Source: Semisulcospira habei (Eukaryota > Mollusca > Gastropoda > Semisulcospiridae). Taken from it: a stretch of 64,000 bases of DNA. A program made the position numbers and the translations under genes. Positions 1 to 10,439 of the stretch are shown in pieces. The notes below the pieces were generated by a model. The model had not been told where the DNA came from. It did not search any database and saw only the letters and a program-made list of their open reading frames with translations. The DNA lies in assembly GCA_036245525.1 (NCBI GenBank), contig BTPG01000006.1:92370950-92434949 (forward strand). Direction: 5' to 3'. Positions within the stretch are counted from its first letter, which is position 1. Each line of letters opens with the position of its first letter.

Positions 1-985
1 AGGAGATGTAGCTGGAGAGGCCGAGCATAAAGTCTGCCCAAGGGAAGCAGGTCCGCGGCCGCACTGAGGAGGCCCAGGAGTTGAAGCCAGACCCTGGCGG
101 TGAAGGAGGATCCCATCCCCATTGAAGTCGCTAAGTCGACGATCTTCTGCCGCCTGGCCAGAGGCAGGCGGACAAGGTTGAGGTCGGTCAGGAATTCCAT
201 CCCCAGATGTAGAAACCGTCGAGAGGGAGAAAGATCGGATTTCCCCAAATTGAGCAGGAAACCGAGACGACACAGAAGGGAAAGCAGGGCATCTCTGTCT
301 GTCTGGAGTGCTGCGGAAACCAAGTTGCGCAGTAGAAGGTCATCCAAGTAATTGGAGGCCGGGCTCAGGGAGCGCAGACGGAAGTAGGCCATCACGGCGT
401 CGAGCAGTCTCGTAAATACCCACGGACTGATGTTGAAGCCGAAAGGAAGGGCGCAGAACTGGTAGACGATCCCCCCAAAGGCAAACCAAAGAGACGACGG
501 ATGAATTGGGATGTGCAGTATAGGCGTCTGACAGATCGAGGCTGATCGCGAAGTCCATCGGACGGACGGCCGCACGGAGTGTCCTGGCCGTCTCCATCCT
601 GAAACGAGGGGCCAAAATGAACTTGTTTAGCGCTGATAAGTCAATAACTGGACGCCACTTGCCGCCTGGTTTGGGGACTAGAAAGAGGCGGCTGTAGAAC
701 GCCGGAGAGTCCTGCTGCGAAACCACCTCTGTCGCCGCTTTGGTGAGGAGGGCTGCCACTTCCCCGCGCAGAGCATCTGCCTGTGTGCCGTCGAGCGGTT
801 CCTGGGTCCACCTGGGTGACCTGCGAAGAGGCGGAGGAGACAGGAACGAAAGTTGCAGGCCTGAGGTAACCGTGGAAAGAATCCTGGGGTCGTCCGGGAA
901 CAGCGATCTCCAAAGATCGCTGAAGAGCGACAGCCGCCCGCCGACAGGAGACCCGAGGACGGGGGCGGTGGTGGGGGCGAGTCAA
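1..985 (-). pseudogene. DIRS-like reverse transcriptase, frameshifted and truncated by window edge
   Basis: One minus frame from about 759 down to 520 gives the RT palm entry (LFLVPKPGGKWRPVIDLSAL, then ISLDLSDAY). From about 516 to base 1 a second frame continues the same domain with CALPFGFNISPWVF and the catalytic YLDDLLL. The switch lies just after DLSDAY and is explained by one extra base near 516-520. From 985 to about 760 the linker between gag and RT is spread over several frames. The domain order matches a DIRS-type RT, which copies the element RNA and does not use an APE endonuclease. The copy cannot make a full RT without frameshifting, so I treat it as decayed. Confidence 0.7.
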
Positions 986-2460
986 TGAGCCTGACCGCGG
1001 CCCGATTTACGGGCGCCGCAGGGCCCAGAAGGGCAAGGGGCGGGGCCGGCCTGAGGAGCCTGGAATGGACGGGCCCGACCTCGCGAAGATCCGACTGGAA
1101 GAACGGAGGGCCTGAAAGACTGCCGGGCACGACCCCCGGCCGGGCGGGGGGCGCGAAAGCGGGTCGAGGCTGGGGTAGATGCCGGCTTGGGCCACAAGTC
1201 CTTGGAAGATTCCTTTACGGTTTGCCAAGTGTCGCCGAACAGCTGAGGACCACCTAAGGGGGCTTGACGGAGCTGGGTCTTCACTGACAAGGGAAGGTCC
1301 GAGCAGAGGCGCAAAAGGGTATCCCGCCTCCAGAGGTCGCAATTGGCAGCTGCTGCCATGGCGTTGGCGGAGGAATGGTAGGCGGCCCGGTTGGCCGCTA
1401 TCAGGACGGACTGCACGTCACGGAGCGGGGACTGAACCTCCAGGTCCCAAGTATCCTGTAGGCACTGCAGGGCTGCCTGGGTAGCCAGTTCCAAGAATCC
1501 CGAACACGCCAGCGAGTTCCGCGCTAAGGAGGCGATCCTGTCGAGAGGCCGAGGCCAAGAGTTTTGGACAAGTCTGCGGCCGCCCGCCTGCACTAAGGCC
1601 GCCGCATCCACCGCTGGAAGAGGTATGGCGAAGGCTTGGGAGTGTCCAGCGTACCAGGCCTGGCGGAAGCTCAAGTTGATTCCCACAGGCCATCGAGCGG
1701 CAGTAAAGTATCCCGCGTCGCCGAAAGCGTCGTTTCGCAGCTGGGTGGAGAAAGCATCGGTGAGGTCCCGGAAGCCGGCTGGCTGCGGGAGGGACTTGCG
1801 GCGCTTGACTTGCCTCTGCGCGTCGACCATGGCCGAAGCCTGTCTCTTCGGAGGAGGCGAAGGCAGATAGAAGTCGGGAGGTAGGTACTTGGCGATAAGC
1901 CTGGATGCCTCACCCAGGGCGTGGACCGTCTGCGATCCGAGCGATGGGCCGGCGACGTCTGACGAGGCGGAGGCCGACGAGACAGCGGAAAGGCGGGACG
2001 GAGATCCAGCTGCCGAGTCATGCAAGAAGATCGCCGAGGCCGAGTCCGTCGGATGAAGGCTGAGGACGTCCGGTTCCAAAAACTGATCCTCTCGCGGAAA
2101 AGACGAAAGGGGCGAGCGGCTACGAGAGCGCCGCACCGCCGCGCGCGAGGTAGACGTAGCCGCCCGCGACGCACGCAGAGAGGGGCGCCGCGGCGACGGA
2201 GGGACCGTGGCAAAACGACGGTCCACCTCGAAGTCGGGATCCGCACGCGGAAGCCGACGTGAGTGACATAGCCGCGATCGGAATACCGACGAAGTGGTCT
2301 GGTCACCCCTGGGAGAACTGGTGCGGGAGGGGGGGGGGGGGGGACCACAAAGTGTCTCTCCTAGCCCGCTCAGGAAAAGCGGAGCGGGGAGGGGACGAAT
2401 ACCGGGCACGCGGCCCCCCGTCCGAAGCCTCGGAACGTGGAGGATGCGCGACGAAGTCAC
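982..2460 (-). CDS. DIRS-like Gag-type protein
   Basis: A 492-codon open frame, rich in Ser, Arg and Pro at the N terminus, with an Ala/Leu-rich helical centre and a basic C-terminal tail. The block around residues 375-430 (WRRDTLLRLC, then QAPLGGPQLFG) resembles the conserved centre of DIRS Gag proteins, which package the element RNA. The first ~100 codons translate a repetitive, G-tract-bearing leader and may not be coding. The internal Met at MVDAQRQVKRRK, about residue 210, is an alternative start, but it would remove part of the conserved-looking region upstream. The frame ends at the point where the RT linker begins, as expected for adjacent gag and pol frames. The order and RT neighbour support the call; the exact start is uncertain. 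Confidence 0.6.
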   Translation of the reverse strand: MTSSRILHVPRLRTGGRVPGIRPLPAPLFLSGLGETLCGPPPPPSRTSSPRGDQTTSSVFRSRLCHSRRLPRADPDFEVDRRFATVPPSPRRPSLRASRAATSTSRAAVRRSRSRSPLSSFPREDQFLEPDVLSLHPTDSASAIFLHDSAAGSPSRLSAVSSASASSDVAGPSLGSQTVHALGEASRLIAKYLPPDFYLPSPPPKRQASAMVDAQRQVKRRKSLPQPAGFRDLTDAFSTQLRNDAFGDAGYFTAARWPVGINLSFRQAWYAGHSQAFAIPLPAVDAAALVQAGGRRLVQNSWPRPLDRIASLARNSLACSGFLELATQAALQCLQDTWDLEVQSPLRDVQSVLIAANRAAYHSSANAMAAAANCDLWRRDTLLRLCSDLPLSVKTQLRQAPLGGPQLFGDTWQTVKESSKDLWPKPASTPASTRFRAPRPAGGRARQSFRPSVLPVGSSRGRARPFQAPQAGPAPCPSGPCGARKSGRGQAH

Positions 2461-3200
2461 ACCGGGCCCGCCTGGTCGATACGGAGGTGGGGGGGGGGAG
2501 AGTCTAGGGTCACGCCAAGCCCGCTCAGGAAAGGCTGAGCGGGGAGGGGACGATTTATGAGCAGAGCCCGCGGCCCCAGTTCCGAAGCCTCGGAGCGAGG
2601 GTCCGAGTCACACCGGGCCCGTCTGGTCGATACGAGACGGGGGGGGGGGGGGGGGGACAGTCTAAGGTCACGCCAAGCCCGCTCAGGCGAAGCGAAGAGG
2701 GGACAATTTATGAGCACGCGACCCCCGCTCCGACGCCTCGGAGCGTGGGGGGGCGAGAGTCAATCAACCTCACCCCGGGCCCGCCCAGGCGAGACGGGGC
2801 GGGCGGGGGGGGGGGGGGGGGGGGGGGGGGGGAAGAAAGCGAAGCATGCCGGGCCAGTTCGGAAAACACAGAGCGGGGAGGCAGCATTATTAACGGTCTC
2901 GAGTCACGTTCCGAAGCCTCGGTGCGTGAGCGAGAGCTTTTCTTATCACGTTTTCTCTCTTTCTTATGTTTGCGTTCAGTCACCCGCCCCCGCTCCGGAG
3001 ACCTAGCCGGGGGTGGCCGACGAACGCTCAGCTCTCCCAGACCGCTCGCCCGAAGCAGAGAGGGGGGTGGGAAACGATATGGGGCTCAAGCCACGCGCTA
3101 ACGAAACAGAGCGTGGGGAGCGTGACTCCGAAACTCGCCTACCCTGCTCCGAAGACTCGGAGAGTGGGAGAACCTGCGAGGTAACGGTACAGGAAGGGGA
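2325..3200. repeat. Tandem leader repeats with long G tracts (DIRS-like element)
   Basis: About five imperfect units of roughly 170-200 bp share the phrases AAGCCCGCTCAGG, GCCTCGGAGCG and CACCGGGCCCGCCTGG. Several units carry an uninterrupted G run, the longest near 2805-2832. They sit between the terminal motif and the gag-like frame on the minus strand, so they would form the RNA leader. On the plus strand the G runs could form quadruplexes. Open frames across them on either strand are by-products of the composition. Confidence 0.65.
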
Positions 3201-3699
3201 CTTATCTGTGGGCCGGACAGCCCGAACGACGGAGCGGAGAGGAGCCCGAAGCGCCGAGGGAATGACGTCCACCCGTGGAGGATCCCGGGGAGACAGAAGC
3301 GGGCGAGGGGGCCGGTCACGTCTGTAGAAGTCCCACATACGCGACCACCGGTCTTCCGTCCAAGCGGCGCAAACGTCACACGTTCCGTCCGAAGAACAGC
3401 CCGAACACGGCAAGCAAGAGTCATGTGCATTGTCTGGCCACTAAGTCCCCGCAAAGGAGGCAAGTCTTCAGAACAGAAGAATCCATAAGGCCGAAAAACC
3501 CGTAGAACGGAGAAAGGCAAAAACTCGACCATCCCTGGTCGAGCTATGAGTGAAACTGACGAGGTCGCCCTGTGCTTGCCTGGATAGGGTAGTAAGGGGA
3601 GGCCACCCGGGGTCCTAGTGCTTGGATCCCCGGTGTCTCCTCCCCAGTTGTGTGCTATACACAACTTTTGCTGAAATCTATAGGCAATAGAGTGTATTC

Positions 3700-3725
3700 C
3701 AGATAGTAATGCCATCGGTAATGTA
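3700..3725. repeat. DIRS-like terminal motif (left copy)
   Basis: The core GTAATGCCATCGGTAAT is also found at 63196-63212 and, inverted, at 62967-62985 and 63265-63287. This dispersal at the outer ends of both DIRS-like copies fits their inverted terminal or internal complementary repeats. Confidence 0.55.
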
Positions 3726-3911
3726 TTTTGAAAAAACAAAATTCGGATTTCCGAACAAATTCGGAAAAGTCCCACGTCTGGCGAAGTGGCATGCATACAG
3801 CATGTGGTGAAGTGCACTGCCATGTAGGGACATACAGGGCCGAGCCTTTGCCCTGGGGCTCAGTTGCATGAGTGAGCTTATGGTAGTTTTGCGCCAGCCA
3901 CTAAGCAAGGT

Positions 3912-4191
3912 TACTTACTTACGCCTGTCACCCCTACCCGGGTATAGGCCGTCGACGAGAGACCTCCAGCAACTCCTGTCCTGTGCTTCTCCTTCGATTC
4001 TACTCCAGGTGGTTCCCAGTCTCTTGATGCCTGACACTGGTTCTGACCTGGAGCTCCCTGGTGAACTGCCCTTCGTGGATCACGCGACATGTCATGCCAT
4101 CGTAGCTGCTCTTGATCAGGCGGACGAGCTTTGTGGGTACACCGTAGTGTCGTAGGAGTTTCCACAGAGTCTCTCGATCCACACTGTCAAA
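3912..4191 (-). mobile_element. LINE-A fragment with internal deletion
   Basis: A second, shorter 3' end of the same RTE-like LINE that follows at 4192. It begins with the (TTAC)n tail and the 3' terminal sequence, then jumps directly from the distal 3' end to the RT palm region (the block ending in the VRT-VRQ motif), skipping about 900 bp. The minus frame therefore fuses the RT phrase ELQVRTSVR to HQETGNHLE from the C terminus. The fragment is 5'-truncated next to the (TTAC)n tail of the neighbouring full copy. Confidence 0.75.
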
Positions 4192-4199
4192 TTACTTAC

Positions 4200-6103
4200 T
4201 TACTTACGCCTGTCACCCCTACCCGGGTATAGGCCGTCGACAAGAGACCTCCAGCAACTCCTGTCCTGTGCTTCTCCTTCGATTCTACTCCAGGTGGTTC
4301 CCAGTCTCTTGATGTCTGCTTGGAGGTCTCGACGCCAGGAGTTTCTCGGCCTACCTCTTTTCCTCTTTCCCTGGGGGTTCCATGACAATGCCTGCCTAGT
4401 GATACTGGAAGCTGGCTTTCTCAGGCTGTGACCGATCCATCCCCATCTTCTTCGCCCAATTTCATTCTCTGCTGTTATCTGCTCTGTTCTCTCCCAGAGT
4501 CTGACGTTGCTGATCTTCTCTGGCCAGTGGATTTTCAAAATTCTTCTAAGGCAACTGTTCATGAAGGTCTGTACTCTGTTGACTGTGGTTTTTGTCAATC
4601 TCCAAGTCTCTGCTCCATATAGGAGAACTGCTTTTACATTGGAGTTGAAAATCCGGACTTTGGTGTGTTGTGACAGCTCTCTGGAACTCCACACTTTTTT
4701 TAACTGGAGAAAGGCTGCTCTGGCTTTACCGATTCGTGCTCTGACATCTGCATCAGTGCCGCCTTTATTGTCTATGATGCTCCCGAGATAGTGAATGACT
4801 CCACCTCCTCCAACGGGGTGCCAGCAAGCAAGACTGGTTCTTCCCTGGTTGTGTTCAGCCTCATTGTCTTTGTTTTCTGTTTGTGAATGGTGAGGCCCAC
4901 TTGGGACGAGATGTCAGCAAGCCTCGTGGTCTTGTCCTGCATTTGTTGATGAGTGTGGGACAGTAATGCAAAGTCGTCTGCAAAATCGAGGTCGTCAAGC
5001 TGTGTCCACAGTGTCCACTGTATTCCACTTCGTCTGTGCTCCGTGGTCATCTTCATGACCCAGTCTATGGCCAGTAGGAAGAGGAACGGAGACAGCAGAC
5101 ACCCCTGCCTGACACCAGTTCTGACCTGGAGCTCCCTGGTGAACTGCCCTTCGTGGATCACGCGACATGTCATGCCATCATAGCTGCTCTTGATCAGGCG
5201 GACGAGCTTTGTGGGTACACCGTAGTGTCGTAGGAGTTTCCACAGAGTCTCTCGGTCCACACTGTCAAATGCTTTCTCATAATCCACAAAGTTGACGTAC
5301 AGCGGGGAGCTCCACTCCAGAGACTGTTCCACGATGATGCGGAGAGTGGCGATCTGGTCTGTACATGATCGGTTCTTCCGGAATCCTGCTTGCTGGTCTC
5401 TCAGCTGGGGGTCAACGGAGCTCTTCATTCTCTCTAGGATGATCCTGTTGAAGACCTTTCCTGGTACTGACAGCAAGGTGATTCCTCTGTAGTTGGAACA
5501 CTTGCTCAGGTCGCCTTTCTTGGGAAGCTTGATTAGGTACCCCTCCTTCCAGTCAGCTGGCATCACCTCCTCTTCCCAGATCTTTCCAAACAGTGGGTAC
5601 AGCATCTCCACTGTTGTCTCTAGGTCTGCTTTCAGAGACTCCGCTGGGATGCCATCTGGCCCTGCTGCTTTGCCGTTCTTCAAAAATGCCACTGCTCTTC
5701 TGATCTCTTCCCGGCTGGGTCTGTCACAGCTGATGGGTAGGTCAGTCTCTGCCGGCTGGATGTCAGGGGGTCGGGTGGGCTAGGTCTGTTCAGTAACTCT
5801 TCAAAATACTCGGCCCATCTGTCGAGTTGGTCTGCTCTGTCTGCAATAGGCTTGCCTTCTTGGTCTTTTACTGGTCTTTCTGTATGGCCATACTTACCCG
5901 ACAATCTTCTGGCAATGTCGTAGAGCTGTTTCATGTTGCCGCTGCCTGCTGCCTTTTCTGCCAGGCTGTCTGTGTAGGCCCTCTTGTCTGCCCTGATACT
6001 CCTCTTCACCTCGCGGTTGGCTTCCGAGTATTCCTCCTGTGCCCTTACTTTGGCTGCTCTCGTGCGACTGTTGTTGACGACTGCTTTCTTCTGCTTCCTC
6101 ACT
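4200..6103 (-). pseudogene. LINE-A1 reverse transcriptase and C-terminal region, frameshifted
   Basis: Three minus-strand frames join into one RT. Bases 6102-5680 give the N-terminal helical linker (EYSEANREVKRSIRADKRAY). Bases 5692-4772 give the fingers and palm (GKAAGPDGIPAESL, NYRGITLL, QAGFRKNRSCTDQI, VDYEKAFDSVDR, GVRQGCLLSP, and FADDFALL as the catalytic motif). Bases 4694-4200 give the distal part (LLYGAETWRLT, CLRRILKIHWPE, GWIGHSLRK). Frames change near 5770 and near 4790. The protein copies LINE RNA at the target nick. With three breaks this copy is dead, but the residues that define the family are all still present. Confidence 0.85.
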
Positions 6104-6409
6104 GTATTTCATACAGATGGTTTTTATATGTGTGTGCGCGTGTGTGTGTGTGCTCGTGTTTGTTTGTGCGTGTGGATGTATGTGTGAGCGGCGCGCGTGC
6201 GTGCGTCTGTGCATGTGTGTGTGATGAGTATTATTATTTTTTCTGTATAAAATGATGCTATTGGGTTTTGTATGTACATATATGTTTTATAGTTTCCCTT
6301 CTTTTTTTATCCTGTAGATGTTAGCAACGGCAAGTTTGTAAAATGACGATTTGTTTTCTGTCAAAACTTTTTACTGTTGAAAAATAAAGTTTCATCATCA
6401 TCATCATCA
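6104..6409 (+). mobile_element. SINE-like insert in LINE-A1 with 5-bp TSD
   Basis: The insert interrupts LINE-A1 between codons that are contiguous in the sister copy near 61110. TCACT flanks it at 6099-6103 and 6410-6414. It contains a GT-rich microsatellite, then GTTAGCAACGGCAAGTTTG, an AATAAA and a (CAT)n tail, the layout of a short element retrotransposed by an RTE-type LINE. A related copy lies inverted at about 27761-28200. Confidence 0.75.
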
Positions 6410-6524
6410 TCACTTCTATCTTCTTCAAGGTCTGTGCCGACAGCCAGTCCTTGTGATGGTGTTTCCTGAACCCTACAGTGTCTTTGCAGGTTGAGTCCAG
6501 CACCTCTCTAACTGCCTTCCACTG

Positions 6525-7436
6525 CTACTCTGTGGTGACCGCCTCCTCTTCATTTACTAGCTCCTGTAGCGCTTGAGACCGGTTGGACAGCACCAGTTTG
6601 AACTCTTCTCTAACTCCAGTTTCTCTCAGGAGGCCTACATTATAGCGCTGTCTTCTTGTTGTCTCTGTGCGGCTTTTCTTTAGCTTGAGCTTCATTCTTA
6701 AGGTAAGCAGATGGTGGTCGGAGGCGATATCTGCTCCCCTCCTCACTCGAACATCTTGAAGGGATCTTCTAAATTTCTTGCTAATGCAGATATGGTCTAT
6801 TTGGTTCTCTGTTGTATGGTCAGGTGAGACCCAAGTTGCTTTGTGTATTCTTCTGTGTGGGAAGATGCTGCCTCCAATGACAAGTCGGTTTAGAGCACAA
6901 AAGTCTACAAATCTCTCCCCGTTCTCACTCATCTCCGAGCCTAGTCCCTGTCTCCCCATCACCTCTTCGTATCCTGTGTTGTCCTCCCCTATTTTGGCAT
7001 TAAAATCGCCCATGACGATGGTGATGTCTTGCTCCGCACATTTGTCCAAGGCACTCTGGAGTCGGTCGTAGAACTCTTGTTTCTCTTCCTCGTCACTGTC
7101 ATTAGTGGGCGCATAACACTGGATGACGTTCAGCTTGAGCTTTTTCTTGGTTCTAAAGGCTGCTGTGATAATTCTTGGCCCAAGAGGTTCCCAGCCCATC
7201 AGCGCTCTCTGTGCCACTGGTGACAGCATGAATGCTACACCTTCTGTATGGGGGGCATTCTCCTCTTCATGACCTGAATACAGAATCATCTCCCCACTTA
7301 ACAGCCTTTTCTGGCCAGACTGCGTCCATCTGGCTTCACTGATACCTAGCAGGGAAAGGTTGTACTTTTGCATTTCTGCTGCTATCTGGGCGGCCTTGCC
7401 GCTCTGGTACATGGTCTTGACGTTCCATGTGCCCAT
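6525..7436 (-). pseudogene. LINE-A1 APE-type endonuclease domain
   Basis: A 303-codon frame with the order expected of an apurinic-type endonuclease: start GTWNVKT, ISEARW, CYAPTNDSDEEE, IVMGDFNAKIG, NRLVIGGSIFPH, NQIDHICIS and the final SDHHLL. In LINEs this domain nicks target DNA before target-primed reverse transcription. The frame closes with a TAG after VTTE, where the sister copy at about 61005 reads through, so the stop is probably a mutation separating endonuclease from RT. The frame begins directly after the 5' UTR, and Met in the phrase MGTWNVK is a natural start. Confidence 0.85.
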
Positions 7437-7785
7437 GGTTGTATCCCTGGATAGAGAGAGGCGGCTCGGTCCTGTGGCTTCCGACTTTCACCACAGGACG
7501 TCATAAGTCTTCTGGTAGAAGAACCTTCCTCCTCCAGGAATGGAATTACTGTTAGTCTTTTCGTCAGCGTTTTTTGTAGCTATTTCCTTTTTTGCAGGGT
7601 GGGGAAGCTACCCCCACGCCCTTACTAGGAGGACCAGGGGTTTTCTGTCGGGGTCACCTTCCCTTAGACCATGTTGGTTCACGGCACCTTATTTCATTCG
7701 GTGCACCCCTCTCACGAGGGACCCCCTATCCACCACCCAGGGGACGCGCCTCAACGCCATATGGTCCCAGCGCGAGGACTAAGCC

Positions 7786-8656
7786 TCTCTCTTGGCTTGA
7801 CTTCGCGAACGAAGATTCTATAGGGCTTGCCCACGTCGTCTGCAGGCATTTTCGTGGCTGCGGAGGCCAATCCGGGACAGGCAGGTTCGACCGCAGTGGC
7901 TGCAGGGGAAGGTCTGGTCAGGGTTCTGAGTTACGACAGCTCTGTTTTTTCTTCTGAGCCGCTTGTCCTTAAGGTTAGCTCTGCGAGAGTCCTCAAAGGA
8001 GACGGCTGCCTTGTGAATGGTGGAGCGCCAGGTGTCACGGTCCGCGGCAAGCGAAGACCACTGGTGGTGGTCGATTTGGCAGGCACTAAGTGACTTCTTG
8101 AGACCGTCTTTGTATCTCTTCTTTGGTGCCCCTCTGTCTCGGTGTCCAGTGGCGAGCTCGCCGAACAGAGTGATCTTGGGTAGGCGATGATCCTCCATCC
8201 TGGAGACGTGCCCCGCCCAGCGAAGCTGTGTCCGCAGCAGCAAAGCCTCGATGCTCACAGTTTCCGCCTGTTCAAGGACCTCGACGTTGGTGACATAGTC
8301 ACTCCAGTGAATGCCCAGGATGGTACGCAGGCAGCGCTGGTGAAAGCGTTCGAGGAGTCGTAGTTGGCTGCGGTAGAGGGCCCAGGACTCGGAACCGTAC
8401 AGCAGGGTGGTGAGGACGACAGCTCTGTACACGCTGATCTTGGTGCCTTTTTTCAGCTGTTGATTGTGCCACACCCGCTTGAATAGTCGCCCGAAAGCAC
8501 TGTTCGCTTTTGCCAGCCTGTTGTCCAGCTTGGCGTCTGACGTGATGATGCAGCCAAGGTAGGTAAACTGGTGTACAGACTTCAGTTCGGACTCGCCGAT
8601 GGTGATGTGGGGAGGGCGATGCTCTTCCTTGGGTGCCGGCTGATGACTAAGCAAGG
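7786..8656 (-). pseudogene. LINE-B1 fragment: RT C-terminal region with C2H2 finger
   Basis: A 278-codon minus frame (8654-7818) is nearly identical to the last third of the LINE-B2 protein inside the Polinton. Shared phrases are HITIGESELKSVHQFTYLGC, LLYGSESWALY, CLRTILGIHWSDYV, LRWAGHVSRMED and a closing C-x2-C...H-x4-C-type finger (CSHCGRTCLSRIGLRSHE). The RT catalytic core is missing, so this is a 5'-truncated insertion. A short deletion replaces the KEL of LINE-B2 in the phrase DAKLD-NRLAK. The 3' end with GCGAAGTCAAGCCAAG abuts the 5' end of LINE-A1. Confidence 0.8.
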
Positions 8657-8695
8657 TGCTGGCATAAAACTAAGCTCACTCATGCAACTGTCCCC
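8645..8695. repeat. Inverted flank repeat around the LINE cluster
   Basis: AGCTCACTCATGCAACTG here is matched in inverted form by CAGTTGCATGAGTGAGCTTA at 3861-3880. Both copies continue into a TTTTGCGCC/TTTTATGCC-like stretch. Core sequences of this kind are, from memory, very common in mollusc genomes as SINE or MITE ends. The LINE cluster seems to have inserted into, or been bracketed by, this older repeat. Confidence 0.5.
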
Positions 8696-8699
8696 TGGT

Positions 8700-10439
8700 A
8701 TTCTTACCAGTAAGTGTGATGCATTATTACTAATAATGAGATCATGCACACTCCTTTGTCTGGGTATTTTACTTTTGTTGCACTCCACCAAGTCTCCAAA
8801 ATAACTGGACTAGTAATGGGCCTGGGGATGCCTTGTCTGAAATTTTGACTACAGTAAGCCCACAATGTCCCCTTGTCCTTGTGAGGAGGCTAGCTATGTA
8901 CATGTATGTACACCAAAAGTAATGACAGAATGCTGATGGACATTGGAAGACAAAGCATACTGTCCTGTTTTTGTAGACAATCACACCATAATGACACCAC
9001 TTACATCCAAAGGATGCTATCACTTTATCTCTGGAATGAGCCTTGATGACCACAATGCCCAGTGGTGTATATTTTTTTAAAAAAAACTTTCACCAAGATT
9101 CTAAGTAATAATAAATAATTACGGTATTTATAATGCGCTTATAAATCTTATAATAATAATAACTCTAAGCGTGCACTCACAACTCACGCACACATGCGCA
9201 CGCTTAGACAACTGCTTGCATACCACAAAAAGTGAAATACATTCTCAATAGAAATGTACACTTACAAAAAAAGTCACATACTGACATAAGGGCCAAACAG
9301 ACGCAAATCCTGGATTCTAATGACTGTAAAGGTGTAATGTGAAAAAAATACAGAATTTCTGAAGTCACACCTGTGGAACTATGTAATGTAGAGGCCCTGT
9401 CAGTGTCCTGGTTAAGATGACAAAACCAAAGCAAGCAAAATGATGTGCTTGCTATCAAATCAAACCAACCATGAAACCAACAAATCCCCATATGGAACAA
9501 AGATCATGACACTGTTGGGAAAATGTTTGTTGTTTTTAATTTAAATTGTTATAACTCAATAATGGAGAAAATCAAGTCTTGTCAGGGAGGGGGGGAGGGG
9601 TAATACTATAAAATGTACATCCCTACATGTAAGTTTGTGATACTAATACTATAGTAATGACGTTTACATTTTTACTATACAATACAGCTTTAAAAATGAA
9701 TTTGTCTCTGGAGCTGCCTACAGTTGTCTTGAACTTGAGTGTCATACTCATAATCAGCACTCAGATTAATTTTTAAAATACGATTGCATAAGGGTACGTT
9801 ATCTGGCCCTGGCAATTGTTACTGCCGATAAAATAAATTGTGTGTACGATTTTATCTCTGAAATTATGATTCTTCTTCTCTTTAATAGTATTACAGCAAA
9901 TTTACAGATGTACGCCTAAATCACCAACGGATTTGGCCGGGTCAGCGTTACGCCAACGATGTGGCAAGTGCAGGCAGCTATTGACATGTTTTCGTTTTGT
10001 GCAGTGTACTGAAAAAACACCACAAAACAATACACATAATAATTATTAGCAAGGTAATATATCACGACAAGCCATTGGTCCGCCGTTGTGATCAAGACTG
10101 GACATGTTTGGTCAAGCTCTCACCTTCCCAAGAAATCGCCCTTTCAAATAGCGTTTCCCACTCGATGGATCGAGAATAATGTCTGGAATCACGTCTTTGG
10201 GTCGAGTTTCTTCTTTTTTTACGGCAGTCGTCATCTTGATAAAACGTCAGTGTGCATTTACTTTAGTCAGTGCGGTTGGAAATTCGTTCGTGTCACTGCT
10301 ACACGTTTCCTGACAACACGATTCAAATTTAGCAGAAGGTGATGGTTCTGTTCGTAGCTTCAGTGATTGGCCAAATTCCAACTTTGCGGGCTGTGATTGG
10401 CTTAGCTGATAGCCACCTAGCGGACAAGGTTGTCAGCGC
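8700..10439. other. Intergenic stretch upstream of PINX1; no gene recognised
   Basis: AT-rich sequence with short open frames only, none with recognisable domains or splice context. Bases 9105-9215 carry, inverted, a repeat also present at 22200-22310 (GCGCATTATAAATACCGTAATTATT with TTAT repeats), which looks like a SINE 3' end. A short G run lies near 9587-9600. I see nothing else I can support. Confidence 0.5.

Larger units (their letters stand above)
1..3725 (-). mobile_element. DIRS-like retrotransposon, 5' portion
   Basis: Read on the minus strand the order is terminal motif, G-tract repeat leader, gag-like frame, then a reverse transcriptase that leaves the window at base 1. The RT carries the YLDD catalytic signature and the FYSRLFLVPK-type N-terminal block I associate with DIRS elements rather than LINEs or Gypsy. 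The terminal motif TAATGCCATCGGTAA near 3708 recurs at the 3' end of a second DIRS-like copy at 62967-63287. DIRS elements normally also encode RNase H, a methyltransferase-like domain and a tyrosine recombinase; for this copy those would lie beyond the left edge. The outer boundary is approximate because no target duplication was identified. Confidence 0.75.
4192..7785 (-). mobile_element. LINE-A1: RTE-like non-LTR retrotransposon, nearly full length
   Basis: Runs 5' to 3' from about 7785 down to a (TAAG)n tail at 4192-4206. It has a 5' UTR of about 340 bp, an APE-type endonuclease, an RT and a conserved C-terminal region. Endonuclease and RT phrases (GTWNVKTMYQSGKAAQIA, LRFADD-type motif as LDFADD) look like the RTE/BovB group. 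The coding region is broken by a premature stop at the end of the endonuclease, a SINE-like insert at 6104-6409 and at least two frameshifts (near 5770 and 4790). A second copy of the family hosts the Polinton at 40780-61925. Confidence 0.85.

Noticed and set aside
2557..3327. Gly/Arg-rich plus-strand frames over the G-tract leader
   Set aside because: Composition-driven; gag and RT lie on the other strand.
5827..6255. Plus-strand 142-codon frame over LINE-A1 and the SINE-like insert
   Set aside because: Antisense to the LINE RT and running into a GT microsatellite; a shadow frame.
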